Below are positions 1-6,131 of a DNA stretch of 6,547 nt, piece by piece. The position numbers and the translations under genes are program-made. The notes beneath the pieces are model-generated. The model worked only from the letters and a program-made list of their open reading frames with translations. It did not search any database and was not told the DNA's origin. Numbering within the stretch: position 1 is the first letter of the stretch; each line of letters begins with the position of its first letter. This stretch comes from an uncultured Clostridia bacterium (GTDB lineage Bacteria; Bacillota; Clostridia; Oscillospirales; Oscillospiraceae), in contig CAMEMX010000084.1 of assembly GCA_945927915.1 (NCBI GenBank), positions 1 through 6,547 of the forward strand, read 5' to 3'.

Positions 1-210
1 GCCATGACAACGACATACCGGTCGCGTGGAGAGGGAAAAAAGCCACAGGCGGTCGTCTATCTGGACGGGCCGTTCTATCCTGACACGTCGGTCGCGCCGC
101 GAGAACGGGCGCAGGAGCTGCGCGACCGCATCTACACCGCAATGAAGCAGCGCAGCGCTCTGAGCGACTGCGAATATATCCGCTATGTAAAGCGAGGTGA
201 AGGCGAATGA
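1..210 (+). CDS. C-terminal fragment of a PlsC-like (LPLAT) acyltransferase, cut by the window edge
   Basis: The reading frame is open from base 1 and ends at TGA 208-210, so this is the last 69 codons of a longer gene. The ATG at base 4 is probably an internal Met. The segment has no catalytic motif, but it aligns without gaps to the C-terminus of the acyltransferase at 1968-2816. Both have a G-P/K-x-YPDxS core (YPDTS here, YPDAS there), then a Leu 12 residues and a Tyr 17 residues after the Asp of YPD. The simplest reading is that a second, diverged member of the same lysophospholipid-type acyltransferase family starts upstream of the window, with its HX4D motif out of view. The stop codon overlaps the start of the next gene (ATGA), so the two are one transcription unit. 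The assignment rests on this short local match and is moderate; a different protein with a similar tail is possible. Confidence 0.55.
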   Translation, partial: AMTTTYRSRGEGKKPQAVVYLDGPFYPDTSVAPRERAQELRDRIYTAMKQRSALSDCEYIRYVKRGEGE

Positions 211-1037
211 TCGATGTTTTATACTGTGGAAATGAGGGCGTTTTTGATGGTGTGCTGACGTCCGCGCTGTCCATTGTGCGGCGTCTTTCTGCGCCGCGCC
301 CTATGACGATCCACCTGCTCACGATGGAGCTGACACGCGTGGCGGAGAATTATACGCCGCTCACCGCCAAGCACGCGTCGTTTCTGGAGCAGACGCTTCG
401 TCGCCACAATCCGCAGACCTGGGTGAAGCTCACCGATGTCACGGAGCTTTATGAAACGCACCTGCGGCAGAACGCGAACGAGGGCTGCTATTGCTCGCCG
501 TACACCCTGCTGCGCCTGCTGGCGGATCTTCTGCCCATGCCGGAGAAGCTGCTGTATCTGGATGCCGATGTGATGCTGAACAAGGACGTCGGGCTTTTGT
601 ATGACATTGACGTGTGTGACGTTGAATATGCCGCTGCGCGTGACCATTACGGAAGATTTTTGATCCAGCCGAACTACATAAACGCGGGCGTTTTGCTGTT
701 CAACATGAAAAAATGCCGCGAGACCGGCATCTTTGAAAAAGCGCGTGCGCTCCTGCGGACGAAAAAGCTGCCCTTTGCCGACCAGTCTGCGCTGATCCGC
801 TCGACGACGCGGCGAAAAGTGCTGCCGCACCGCTTCAACGATCAGAAATTCCTGTATCGGAGCACAGTCGTGCGGCATTTTTCCAAGCGGCTGTTTTATC
901 TGCCCTATCCGCATACGGAAAACGTCAAACAGTGGCACATCGAGCGGGTGCACAAAAAATTCGGCTATACCTGCTTTGACGATGTGCTGGAGGAATATGT
1001 TACACGCAAGGAGAGCTTTCAAAATGAATCAGTCTGA
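207..1037 (+). CDS. Glycosyltransferase family 8 protein with an altered C-terminal metal/donor motif
   Basis: A 276-residue GT-A fold transferase of the LgtC/GT8 type, expected to move a sugar (often galactose or glucose) from a UDP-sugar to an acceptor on the inner face of the membrane. Visible in order: a Rossmann-like N-terminus (DVLYCGNEGVFDG), the hydrophobic strand and DxD metal site LLYLDADV (D119 and D121), YINAGVLLFNM at 157-167, and ADQSAL at 191-196, the usual DQ region. Known GT8 enzymes have HxxxxxKPW near the end. Here that element is degenerate: an HF pair at 224-225 and, later, H236 followed by KQW at 241-243. There is no signal peptide or membrane segment. The start ATG at 207 overlaps the previous stop and has GAGGTGA at 194-200 six bases upstream. 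It overlaps the next GT8 gene by 14 bp. Family is confident; donor and acceptor are unknown. Confidence 0.9.
   Translation: MIDVLYCGNEGVFDGVLTSALSIVRRLSAPRPMTIHLLTMELTRVAENYTPLTAKHASFLEQTLRRHNPQTWVKLTDVTELYETHLRQNANEGCYCSPYTLLRLLADLLPMPEKLLYLDADVMLNKDVGLLYDIDVCDVEYAAARDHYGRFLIQPNYINAGVLLFNMKKCRETGIFEKARALLRTKKLPFADQSALIRSTTRRKVLPHRFNDQKFLYRSTVVRHFSKRLFYLPYPHTENVKQWHIERVHKKFGYTCFDDVLEEYVTRKESFQNESV
1008..1013 (+). promoter_or_regulatory. Ribosome binding site that sets the start of the second GT8 gene
   Basis: AAGGAG lies inside the end of the preceding gene, ten bases before ATG 1024. The alternative in-frame ATG at 976 has no comparable site and would add 16 residues that do not resemble a GT8 N-terminus, so 1024 is preferred. 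Confidence 0.75.
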
Positions 1038-1971
1038 AGTACAGTTGTTCTTTTCATGCGATGACGCCTACATCCCGTTTCTGGCGGTAACGCTGGAATC
1101 CCTGCGCACGAATTGCGACCCGAAACGCCGCTATTTCCTGCACATCTTGCACACCGGCATCTCGACGGAGAATATCGCGCGCATTACCGAAGCGTTTGAC
1201 GGCGGGTGCTTCTCGGTCAAATTCCATGACATTACGGCAACGGTGGAAGCGTTTTCCGCCCGTCTGCATACGCGGGACTATTATTCCCGCACGACGTATT
1301 ACCGCCTGTTCATCCCCGACCTGTTCCCGTCGCTTGACCGCGCACTCTATCTGGACAGCGATCTGGTCGTTCAGGGCGACATCTCGCAGCTCTATGACAC
1401 GGAGCTGGGCGACCATCTGGCAGCGGCGATCCCCGACACCTTTATACAGCGTGAGGAGAGCCTGCGTCTGTATGCGACAAACCGTGTGGGTCTGGATAGC
1501 TGCAAGTCGTATTTTAACGCCGGCGTGCTGCTGATGAACCTGCGCGCCATGCGCGAGTATGGATTCCAGCGCGTTTTCCTGTCGCTGCTGGACGCGGTCA
1601 AGTTCAATATCGCGCAGGATCAGGACTACCTGAACGTGATCTGCAAGGATCGGACGGTGCTTTTGGGCACGGAGTGGAACACCATGCCCTTTGAGGCGGA
1701 GACGCCGGAGACGAAGCTCGTCCATTTTAATCTGGACAACAAGCCCTGGCACAAGGACGGCGTACCCTATGGCGGCCTGTTCTGGCATTATGCCGACCGC
1801 TGTGCCTATGCCGACGATGTTCGCGCCGTGCGCCGTGCCTATTCCGAGCAGCAGCGGATCAAATCCGCCTCGGAGACGCAGAACCTGCTGGTGCTTGCAC
1901 GCGAACAGGCGACCGACCGTGTGGAAAATGCCCGCATCCACCGAAAAATTCGCCATCTCCTGCCGCAATGA
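1024..1971 (+). CDS. Glycosyltransferase family 8 protein, canonical motif set
   Basis: A 315-residue GT8 enzyme from the ATG at 1024. It starts MNQSEVQLFFSCDDAYIPFL, the usual GT8 beginning with a nucleotide-binding strand and 'Y..P.L.VTLESL'. The DxD metal site is ALYLDSDLVV (D111 and D113), followed by YFNAGVLLMNL at 163-173, AQDQDYLN at 197-204 (the DQD acceptor/catalytic region), and an intact HFNLDNKPW at 234-242, which in LgtC supplies the third metal ligand and phosphate contacts. All hallmark residues are present, so it is probably active. Residues after about 265 form a charged, probably helical tail (many R, K, E, Q) that may hold the enzyme at the membrane surface; this is inference. 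It overlaps the upstream GT8 by 14 bp and the downstream acyltransferase by ATGA. It is clearly diverged from its neighbour, so the two likely add different sugars or linkages. The donor is not predictable; UDP-glucose or UDP-galactose is typical for the family. Confidence 0.93.
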   Translation: MNQSEVQLFFSCDDAYIPFLAVTLESLRTNCDPKRRYFLHILHTGISTENIARITEAFDGGCFSVKFHDITATVEAFSARLHTRDYYSRTTYYRLFIPDLFPSLDRALYLDSDLVVQGDISQLYDTELGDHLAAAIPDTFIQREESLRLYATNRVGLDSCKSYFNAGVLLMNLRAMREYGFQRVFLSLLDAVKFNIAQDQDYLNVICKDRTVLLGTEWNTMPFEAETPETKLVHFNLDNKPWHKDGVPYGGLFWHYADRCAYADDVRAVRRAYSEQQRIKSASETQNLLVLAREQATDRVENARIHRKIRHLLPQ

Positions 1972-2816
1972 GACGCAAGGAGATCCCGCAGGCGGCAGAT
2001 CGCCTCGCCGTGCTGCAAAAGATCACGGAATATGAACGGGCGGGGAAATTCGACGTTGACGTTGAGGACGATCCTGAAAGCAGGGTGCTTCTGCCGGACG
2101 AGATCGAATACTTGGACAAGGGCATCTGGGGTGCGGTGCAGCGCGAGGCGGCATTTGCTGCGGCCTACACGTTTCTGGGCGTTGCGCAGCTCAAAAAACG
2201 GGTCATTCTCCGCAAACCCGTCGGCGTGGAGAATCTGACGCAGGTCAAGGGCGGTGCGATCATCACCTGCAATCACTTCAACCCGCTCGACAGCTTTGTC
2301 ATGCAGCGCGTTTTCGATGCCTCCCGCCATAAAAAACGGATGTACCGCATCATCCGCGAGGGGAATTATACCTCTTTTGGCGGGTTTTACGGCTTCCTGA
2401 TGCGCCACTGTAATACGCTGCCGCTCAGCTCCAACATGGAGACGATGAAAAAGCTCCTGCGTGCGGTGAGCCGCGTGCTTTCGGAGGGTAACTGCGTGCT
2501 GATCTACCCGGAGCAGAGTATGTGGTGGAATTACAGAAAGCCTAAGCCCTTAAAGCCGGGCGCGTTCGACATGGCGGTCAAGAATCAGGTGCCGGTCGTT
2601 CCGTGCTTTATCACGCTGAAGGACAGCAAGCATATCGGCCCGGACGGCTTCCCTGTGCAGGAATATACGCCGCACATCGGCAAGCCGATCTATCCCGATG
2701 CGAGCTTTGGGCGCATTGCCGCGAGAGAAAAACTCTGCCGGGAGAATTATGCGTTTTTCCGCGAGACGTACGAATCGGTCTATGGCATCCCTCTGGTCTA
2801 TACAACGGAAACATGA
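1968..2816 (+). CDS. PlsC-like lysophospholipid acyltransferase (LPLAT family)
   Basis: A 282-residue acyltransferase related to 1-acylglycerol-3-phosphate acyltransferases, which move an acyl chain from acyl-ACP, acyl-CoA or acyl-phosphate to a hydroxyl of a lipid. The catalytic HX4D motif is NHFNPLD, with H103 and D108, inside the strand GGAIITCNH. It is followed by REGNYTSFGGFYGFLMR at 130-146, the acceptor-binding region, VLIYPEQSMWWNYRKP at 177-192, which replaces the usual EGTR-type motif, and VPVVPCFIT at 208-216. About 95 residues precede the active site; they include a charged first half and a moderately hydrophobic helix around 58-75 that could touch the membrane. The start ATG overlaps the GT8 stop (ATGA) and has no clear ribosome site of its own, so translation probably depends on the upstream gene. 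The stop codon is already part of the terminator hairpin. The context of two GT8 enzymes and a second acyltransferase points to an envelope glycolipid rather than housekeeping phosphatidic acid synthesis. The acceptor is unknown. Confidence 0.85.
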   Translation: MRRKEIPQAADRLAVLQKITEYERAGKFDVDVEDDPESRVLLPDEIEYLDKGIWGAVQREAAFAAAYTFLGVAQLKKRVILRKPVGVENLTQVKGGAIITCNHFNPLDSFVMQRVFDASRHKKRMYRIIREGNYTSFGGFYGFLMRHCNTLPLSSNMETMKKLLRAVSRVLSEGNCVLIYPEQSMWWNYRKPKPLKPGAFDMAVKNQVPVVPCFITLKDSKHIGPDGFPVQEYTPHIGKPIYPDASFGRIAAREKLCRENYAFFRETYESVYGIPLVYTTET

Positions 2817-2855
2817 AAAAGCCTCCCGTGTTCATCGGAATACGGGAGGCTTTTT
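2816..2855. terminator. Bidirectional intrinsic terminator between convergent genes
   Basis: An almost perfect 18-bp inverted repeat: AAAAAGCCTCCCGTGTTC at 2816-2833, loop ATCG at 2834-2837, and the matching arm at 2838-2855, with one G-T pair. The GC-rich core is flanked by five A on one side and five T on the other, so each strand reads as a hairpin followed by a U run. It serves the acyltransferase operon on + and dapA on -, whose stop codons lie 0 and 17 bases away. The first A belongs to the acyltransferase TGA. Confidence 0.95.
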
Positions 2856-2872
2856 GACAACACGCGGCTGCG

Positions 2873-3757
2873 CTAAACGACGCCGCAGACATTGAGCGCG
2901 TCAAGTAGGTGCTTCTTCCGTTCGGACGACATCGGGCTCAGCGGCAGACGCACCTCGTCGCTGCAGACGCCGAGCAGCGACAGCGCGGCCTTGACCGGGA
3001 TGGGGTTCACGTCCGAAAACAGCGCCTCGATCAGCGGGAGATAGGCGAGCTGAATTGCTGCGGCGGCTTTGAAATCCCCGCGCAGGCAGGCGTCCGTCAT
3101 GTCCCTGACGGCGCGGGGGCAGACGTTGGACAGGACGGAAACAACACCTGCCGCGCCCAGCGACATCATGGCGACGGTCTGGTCGTCGTTGCCGCACCAG
3201 ACCGGGAACGCATCGCCACAGAGCTTGCGAAGCTGTGCGACGCGTGTGATGCTGCCGCCCGCTTCCTTGATGCCCGCGATGCACGGATGGCGCATCAGGC
3301 GGGCGCAAGTCTCCGGCTTCAGGTCGACGCCCGTCCGCGAAGGGACGTTGTAAGTAATGAGCGGCAGCCCGGTCGCGTCTGCCAGCGCCTCGTAGTGCAG
3401 CGCAAGTCCCTCCTGCGAGCATTTATTATAGTATGGTGTGACGGCGAGCAGCGCCTGTGCGCCGCAGTCGCGCGCAAGACGCGCCAAAGCAAGCGATGTG
3501 CGGGTGTCGTTTGTGCCGACGCCTGCGATCAGCAGCGCCTTGCCGTGTAAGAGTTCTGCTGCCTGACGCCAGAGCGTCGCCTTTTCCTCCGCCGTGAGGG
3601 TGGACGCCTCACCAGTCGTGCCGCAGACGACGATCGCGTCCACGCCGGCGTCCGTCTGCTGCGACAAAAGCCGCGCAAACGCCTCAAGATCGAGGCGGTT
3701 ATCACAAAACGGCGTCACAACGGCGGTTGCGACGCCGGTAAACAGCGGTTGAACCAT
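2873..3757 (-). CDS. dapA: 4-hydroxy-tetrahydrodipicolinate synthase (DHDPS)
   Basis: A 294-residue cytosolic TIM-barrel enzyme, the usual family length. It condenses pyruvate with L-aspartate-4-semialdehyde, the committed step to diaminopimelate (peptidoglycan) and lysine. The Schiff-base lysine is K164 in AGIKEAGG. The catalytic triad is Y136 (TYNVPSRTG), T47 or T48 in CGTTGEAS, and Y109/Y110 in TPYYNK. R141 in PSRTG matches the arginine that binds the semialdehyde carboxylate and separates DHDPS from related aldolases. Start: ATG at 3755-3757 (complement), with GGAGGTG seven bases upstream. The frame stays open far upstream, antisense to queA, but that extension has no family similarity. 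At the lysine effector site of the E. coli enzyme, H53, H56 and E84 correspond here to A56, K59 and T87, the pattern of Gram-positive, lysine-insensitive enzymes. It is a single gene, convergent with the acyltransferase operon and divergent from queA. Confidence 0.96.
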   Translation of the reverse strand: MVQPLFTGVATAVVTPFCDNRLDLEAFARLLSQQTDAGVDAIVVCGTTGEASTLTAEEKATLWRQAAELLHGKALLIAGVGTNDTRTSLALARLARDCGAQALLAVTPYYNKCSQEGLALHYEALADATGLPLITYNVPSRTGVDLKPETCARLMRHPCIAGIKEAGGSITRVAQLRKLCGDAFPVWCGNDDQTVAMMSLGAAGVVSVLSNVCPRAVRDMTDACLRGDFKAAAAIQLAYLPLIEALFSDVNPIPVKAALSLLGVCSDEVRLPLSPMSSERKKHLLDALNVCGVV

Positions 3758-3764
3758 TTTTGAG

Positions 3765-3771
3765 CACCTCC
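3765..3771 (-). promoter_or_regulatory. dapA ribosome binding site
   Basis: On the complement strand GGAGGTG lies seven bases before the ATG at 3757. This strong site fixes the dapA start against the long open extension of the same frame upstream. Confidence 0.85.
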
Positions 3772-3805
3772 GTGCCATTCTATGCCGCTTTTGTCGCCGG
3801 AGTGC

Positions 3806-3834
3806 TTGCAATTCATAGCGCAATGGGGTATAAT
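3806..3834 (+). promoter_or_regulatory. Sigma-A type promoter of queA-tgt
   Basis: The -35 element is TTGCAA (3806-3811) and the -10 element a perfect TATAAT (3829-3834), with a 17-base spacer. Transcription would begin near 3841, leaving a leader of about 28 bases before the TTG start of queA. It sits in the 111-bp gap between dapA and queA. No equally good promoter for dapA is visible on the other strand in this gap. Confidence 0.88.
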
Positions 3835-3868
3835 ACAATGAGATTCTTCCGGGAAAGTGAGAAAAAGA

Positions 3869-4894
3869 TTGAAAACAAGCGATTTTTACTATGATCTGCC
3901 GCCGGAGCTGATCGCGCAGACGCCGCTTGCGCAGCGCGACGCCTCGCGCCTGATGGTGATGAACCGTGCCGACGGTGCGCTGGCGCACCAGCGGTTTTCC
4001 GATGTGATCGACTATTTGCAGCCCGGCGACTGCCTTGTGATGAACGATTCGCGCGTTCTTCCGGCGCGGCTTCTGGGCCATCGCGTGCCGTCCGGCGGCG
4101 CGGCGGAGGTGCTTTTGCTGACGGACAAGGGCGACGGCCTCTGGGAGTGCCTCGTCAAGCCCGGCAGGAAGCTCCATGCCGGTGCGGAGCTTTCGTTCGG
4201 TGACGGATTGCTGACGGCGACGGTCGAGCAGGAGGCCGAGAGCGGCAACCGCCTCGTTCGCTTCCATTATGAGGGCATCTTCCTTGAGATTTTGGAGCAG
4301 CTCGGCAAGATGCCGCTGCCGCCGTACATCAAGGAGGAATTGGCTGACGGCGAGCGCTATCAGACGGTCTATTCCCGCGTGGTAGGCTCCGCTGCCGCGC
4401 CGACCGCCGGCCTGCACTTTACGAAGGAGCTGCTGGAAAAAATCGCTGCCAAGGGCGTCCGCCTTGCCTATGTCACGCTGCACGTCGGTCTCGGAACGTT
4501 TCGGCCTGTCAAGGTCGAGGACGTGACGGAGCACCATATGCACGCGGAATTTTGCATGATCTCCGCGCAAACAGCGGAGCTTCTGAATGAAACGCGTAAA
4601 AACGGCGGGCGGATCGTCTGCGTCGGCACGACCTCGTGCCGCACGCTGGAATCGCTGGCGAACGACGACGGCAGCTTTACTGAGCGCTCCGCGTGGACGG
4701 AGATCTTCATCTATCCAGGCTACCGTTTTAAGGCGATGGACGCGCTCATCACGAATTTCCATCTGCCGGAGAGCACGCTCATCATGCTGGTGTCCGCCTT
4801 TGCGGGCTACGATAACGTCATGCGCGCCTACCGCGAGGCCGTGAAGGAGCGCTACCGCTTCTTCAGCTTCGGCGATGCGATGCTGATCGTCTGA
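3869..4894 (+). CDS. queA: S-adenosylmethionine:tRNA ribosyltransferase-isomerase (queuosine synthesis)
   Basis: A 341-residue enzyme, near the family length, that transfers and isomerises the ribose of S-adenosylmethionine onto preQ1 in tRNA (Asp, Asn, His, Tyr) to give epoxyqueuosine. Conserved blocks (numbered from the TTG) are NDSRVLPAR at 59-67, APTAGLHF at 177-184, [10 protein letters not shown] at 205-214, MHAE at 224-227, [10 protein letters not shown] at 252-261 and ITNFHLP at 294-300, followed by the [10 protein letters not shown] segment. Start: the frame opens at GTG 3857, but the family N-terminus is M-K-T-S-D-F, which is produced exactly by TTG 3869. Purines GGGAAAG at 3851-3857 lie about 11 bases before the TTG, so the ribosome site is weak. 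If GTG were used the protein would be 345 residues. The stop is 11 bp before tgt, whose product acts one step earlier; both are read from the promoter at 3806-3834. Confidence 0.96.
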   Translation: MKTSDFYYDLPPELIAQTPLAQRDASRLMVMNRADGALAHQRFSDVIDYLQPGDCLVMNDSRVLPARLLGHRVPSGGAAEVLLLTDKGDGLWECLVKPGRKLHAGAELSFGDGLLTATVEQEAESGNRLVRFHYEGIFLEILEQLGKMPLPPYIKEELADGERYQTVYSRVVGSAAAPTAGLHFTKELLEKIAAKGVRLAYVTLHVGLGTFRPVKVEDVTEHHMHAEFCMISAQTAELLNETRKNGGRIVCVGTTSCRTLESLANDDGSFTERSAWTEIFIYPGYRFKAMDALITNFHLPESTLIMLVSAFAGYDNVMRAYREAVKERYRFFSFGDAMLIV

Positions 4895-4905
4895 GAGAGG
4901 TATTT

Positions 4906-6042
4906 ATGTTTGAACTGTTAAAAACGGAGGGTGCTGCGCGGCGCGGTGTGTTCACCTGCGCGCACGGCACGGTGCAGACGCCTGTGTTTATGAACGTCGG
5001 CACGCAGGGCGCGATCAAGGGCGCGCTGAGCGCGGAGGATCTGGAGAACATCGGCTGTCAGGTCGAGCTGTCGAACACCTACCATCTGCATCTGCGTCCC
5101 GGCGATCAGGTGGTGCATGACCTCGGCGGATTGCACAGGTTTATGACATGGAACCGGCCGATTCTGACGGATTCCGGCGGATTTCAGGTCTTTTCGCTCG
5201 CGAGTCTGCGCAAGATCAAGGAGGAGGGTGTGTATTTCTCCTCGCATCTCGACGGGCGGAAGATCTTCATGGGCCCGGAGGAGAGTATGCAGATCCAGTC
5301 GAATCTCGGCTCGGACATCTGCATGGCATTCGACGAGTGCATCGAAAATCCCGCGCCGCGCGAGTATGTCAAGCGCTCGGTCGAACGGACGCTGCGCTGG
5401 CTGGAGCGCTGCAAGGCGGAAAATGCGCGGCTGAACGCGCTGCCCACGACGGTCAATCCGCAGCAGATGCTTTGGGGCATCAATCAGGGCGGCACCTATC
5501 CCGACCTGCGCATCTGGCATATGCAGCGCATCGCGGAGCTTGACCTGCCCGGCTACGCTATCGGCGGCCTCGCGGTAGGGGAGAGCACCGAGACGATGTA
5601 CGAGATCATCGAGGCGGTCGAGCCGTATATGCCGAAGAACAAGACGCGCTACCTGATGGGCGTCGGCACGCCGTCGAATATCATTGAGGGTGTCGCCCGT
5701 GGCGTGGACTTCTTCGACTGTGTCATGCCCGCGCGCAACGCCCGCCACGCCAAGCTCTTTACCTGGTCGGGCACGATGAACCTCAAGAACGCAAAATACG
5801 AACGTGACGAGCGCCCGATCGACGCGCAGTGCGACTGCCCCGTCTGCCGCCGCTATTCGCGCGCCTACCTGCGCCACCTGTTCAAGGCGGAGGAGATGCT
5901 CGCCATGCGCCTCGCGGTGATGCACAACCTCTATTTCTATAATAAGCTGACGGAGCGCATCCGGCAGGCGCTGGATGAGGGCCGCTTCGCGCAGTTCCGC
6001 AGCGAATACTCCGAACGCCTTGCGCAGCGCGCTGAGGATTGA
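4906..6042 (+). CDS. tgt: tRNA-guanine(34) transglycosylase
   Basis: A 378-residue zinc-containing TIM-barrel enzyme that swaps guanine 34 in GUN anticodons for preQ1, the substrate of QueA. Expected active-site parts are all present: D89 in the ILTDSGGFQVFS block (general acid/base), D143 in MAFDEC (base recognition), Q194 in GINQGG, GGLAVGE at 220-226, and the nucleophile D271 in DFFDCVMPARNARHA. The zinc site is C309, C311 and C314 in CDCPVC plus H340 in VMHN. In the preQ1-type selectivity region the AIGGLAVGE stretch is typical of bacterial enzymes. The N-terminus MFELLKTEGAARRG is the standard start. GAGAGAGG at 4893-4900, overlapping the queA stop, gives a close ribosome site. It is co-transcribed with queA. 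No convincing terminator follows, so read-through into yajC is possible. Confidence 0.98.
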   Translation: MFELLKTEGAARRGVFTCAHGTVQTPVFMNVGTQGAIKGALSAEDLENIGCQVELSNTYHLHLRPGDQVVHDLGGLHRFMTWNRPILTDSGGFQVFSLASLRKIKEEGVYFSSHLDGRKIFMGPEESMQIQSNLGSDICMAFDECIENPAPREYVKRSVERTLRWLERCKAENARLNALPTTVNPQQMLWGINQGGTYPDLRIWHMQRIAELDLPGYAIGGLAVGESTETMYEIIEAVEPYMPKNKTRYLMGVGTPSNIIEGVARGVDFFDCVMPARNARHAKLFTWSGTMNLKNAKYERDERPIDAQCDCPVCRRYSRAYLRHLFKAEEMLAMRLAVMHNLYFYNKLTERIRQALDEGRFAQFRSEYSERLAQRAED

Positions 6043-6071
6043 CGGAAAAGCGAATTTTTTCTTCTTAGCTC

Positions 6072-6100
6072 TTGCAATGCGCGCACGATTCCTGTATAAT
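6072..6100 (+). promoter_or_regulatory. Sigma-A type promoter of yajC
   Basis: TTGCAA at 6072-6077 and TATAAT at 6095-6100 with a 17-base spacer, in the 89-bp tgt-yajC gap. Start of transcription is expected near 6107, giving a leader of about 25 bases. The elements and flanks nearly match the queA promoter. Confidence 0.87.
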
Positions 6101-6119
6101 ACAATCACATATTTTAACT

Positions 6120-6124
6120 GGAGG
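6120..6124 (+). promoter_or_regulatory. yajC ribosome binding site
   Basis: GGAGG seven bases before ATG 6132. It fixes the start here; the same frame is open back to TTG 6072, but that lies upstream of the expected transcription start. Confidence 0.85.
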
Positions 6125-6131
6125 AAAGCCA

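Noticed and set aside
976..1023. Upstream ATG for the second GT8 gene
   Set aside because: No ribosome site, and the extra residues are a shifted reading of the preceding gene; ATG 1024 has AAGGAG and the family N-terminus.
1054..1968. Open frame on the complement strand opposite the second GT8 gene
   Set aside because: Same shadow effect; the + strand carries a complete motif set for GT8 and overlapping operon neighbours.
3758..4762. Extension of the dapA frame upstream, antisense to queA, giving a possible 629-residue protein
   Set aside because: GC-rich sequence has few stops on the opposite strand. The added part has no recognisable domain, and a strong ribosome site plus the canonical DapA N-terminus mark the start at 3757.
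6043..6070. Possible terminator after tgt (GGAAAAGCGAATTTTTTC)
   Set aside because: The stem would be only a few A-T pairs with no GC core, too weak to support as an intrinsic terminator.
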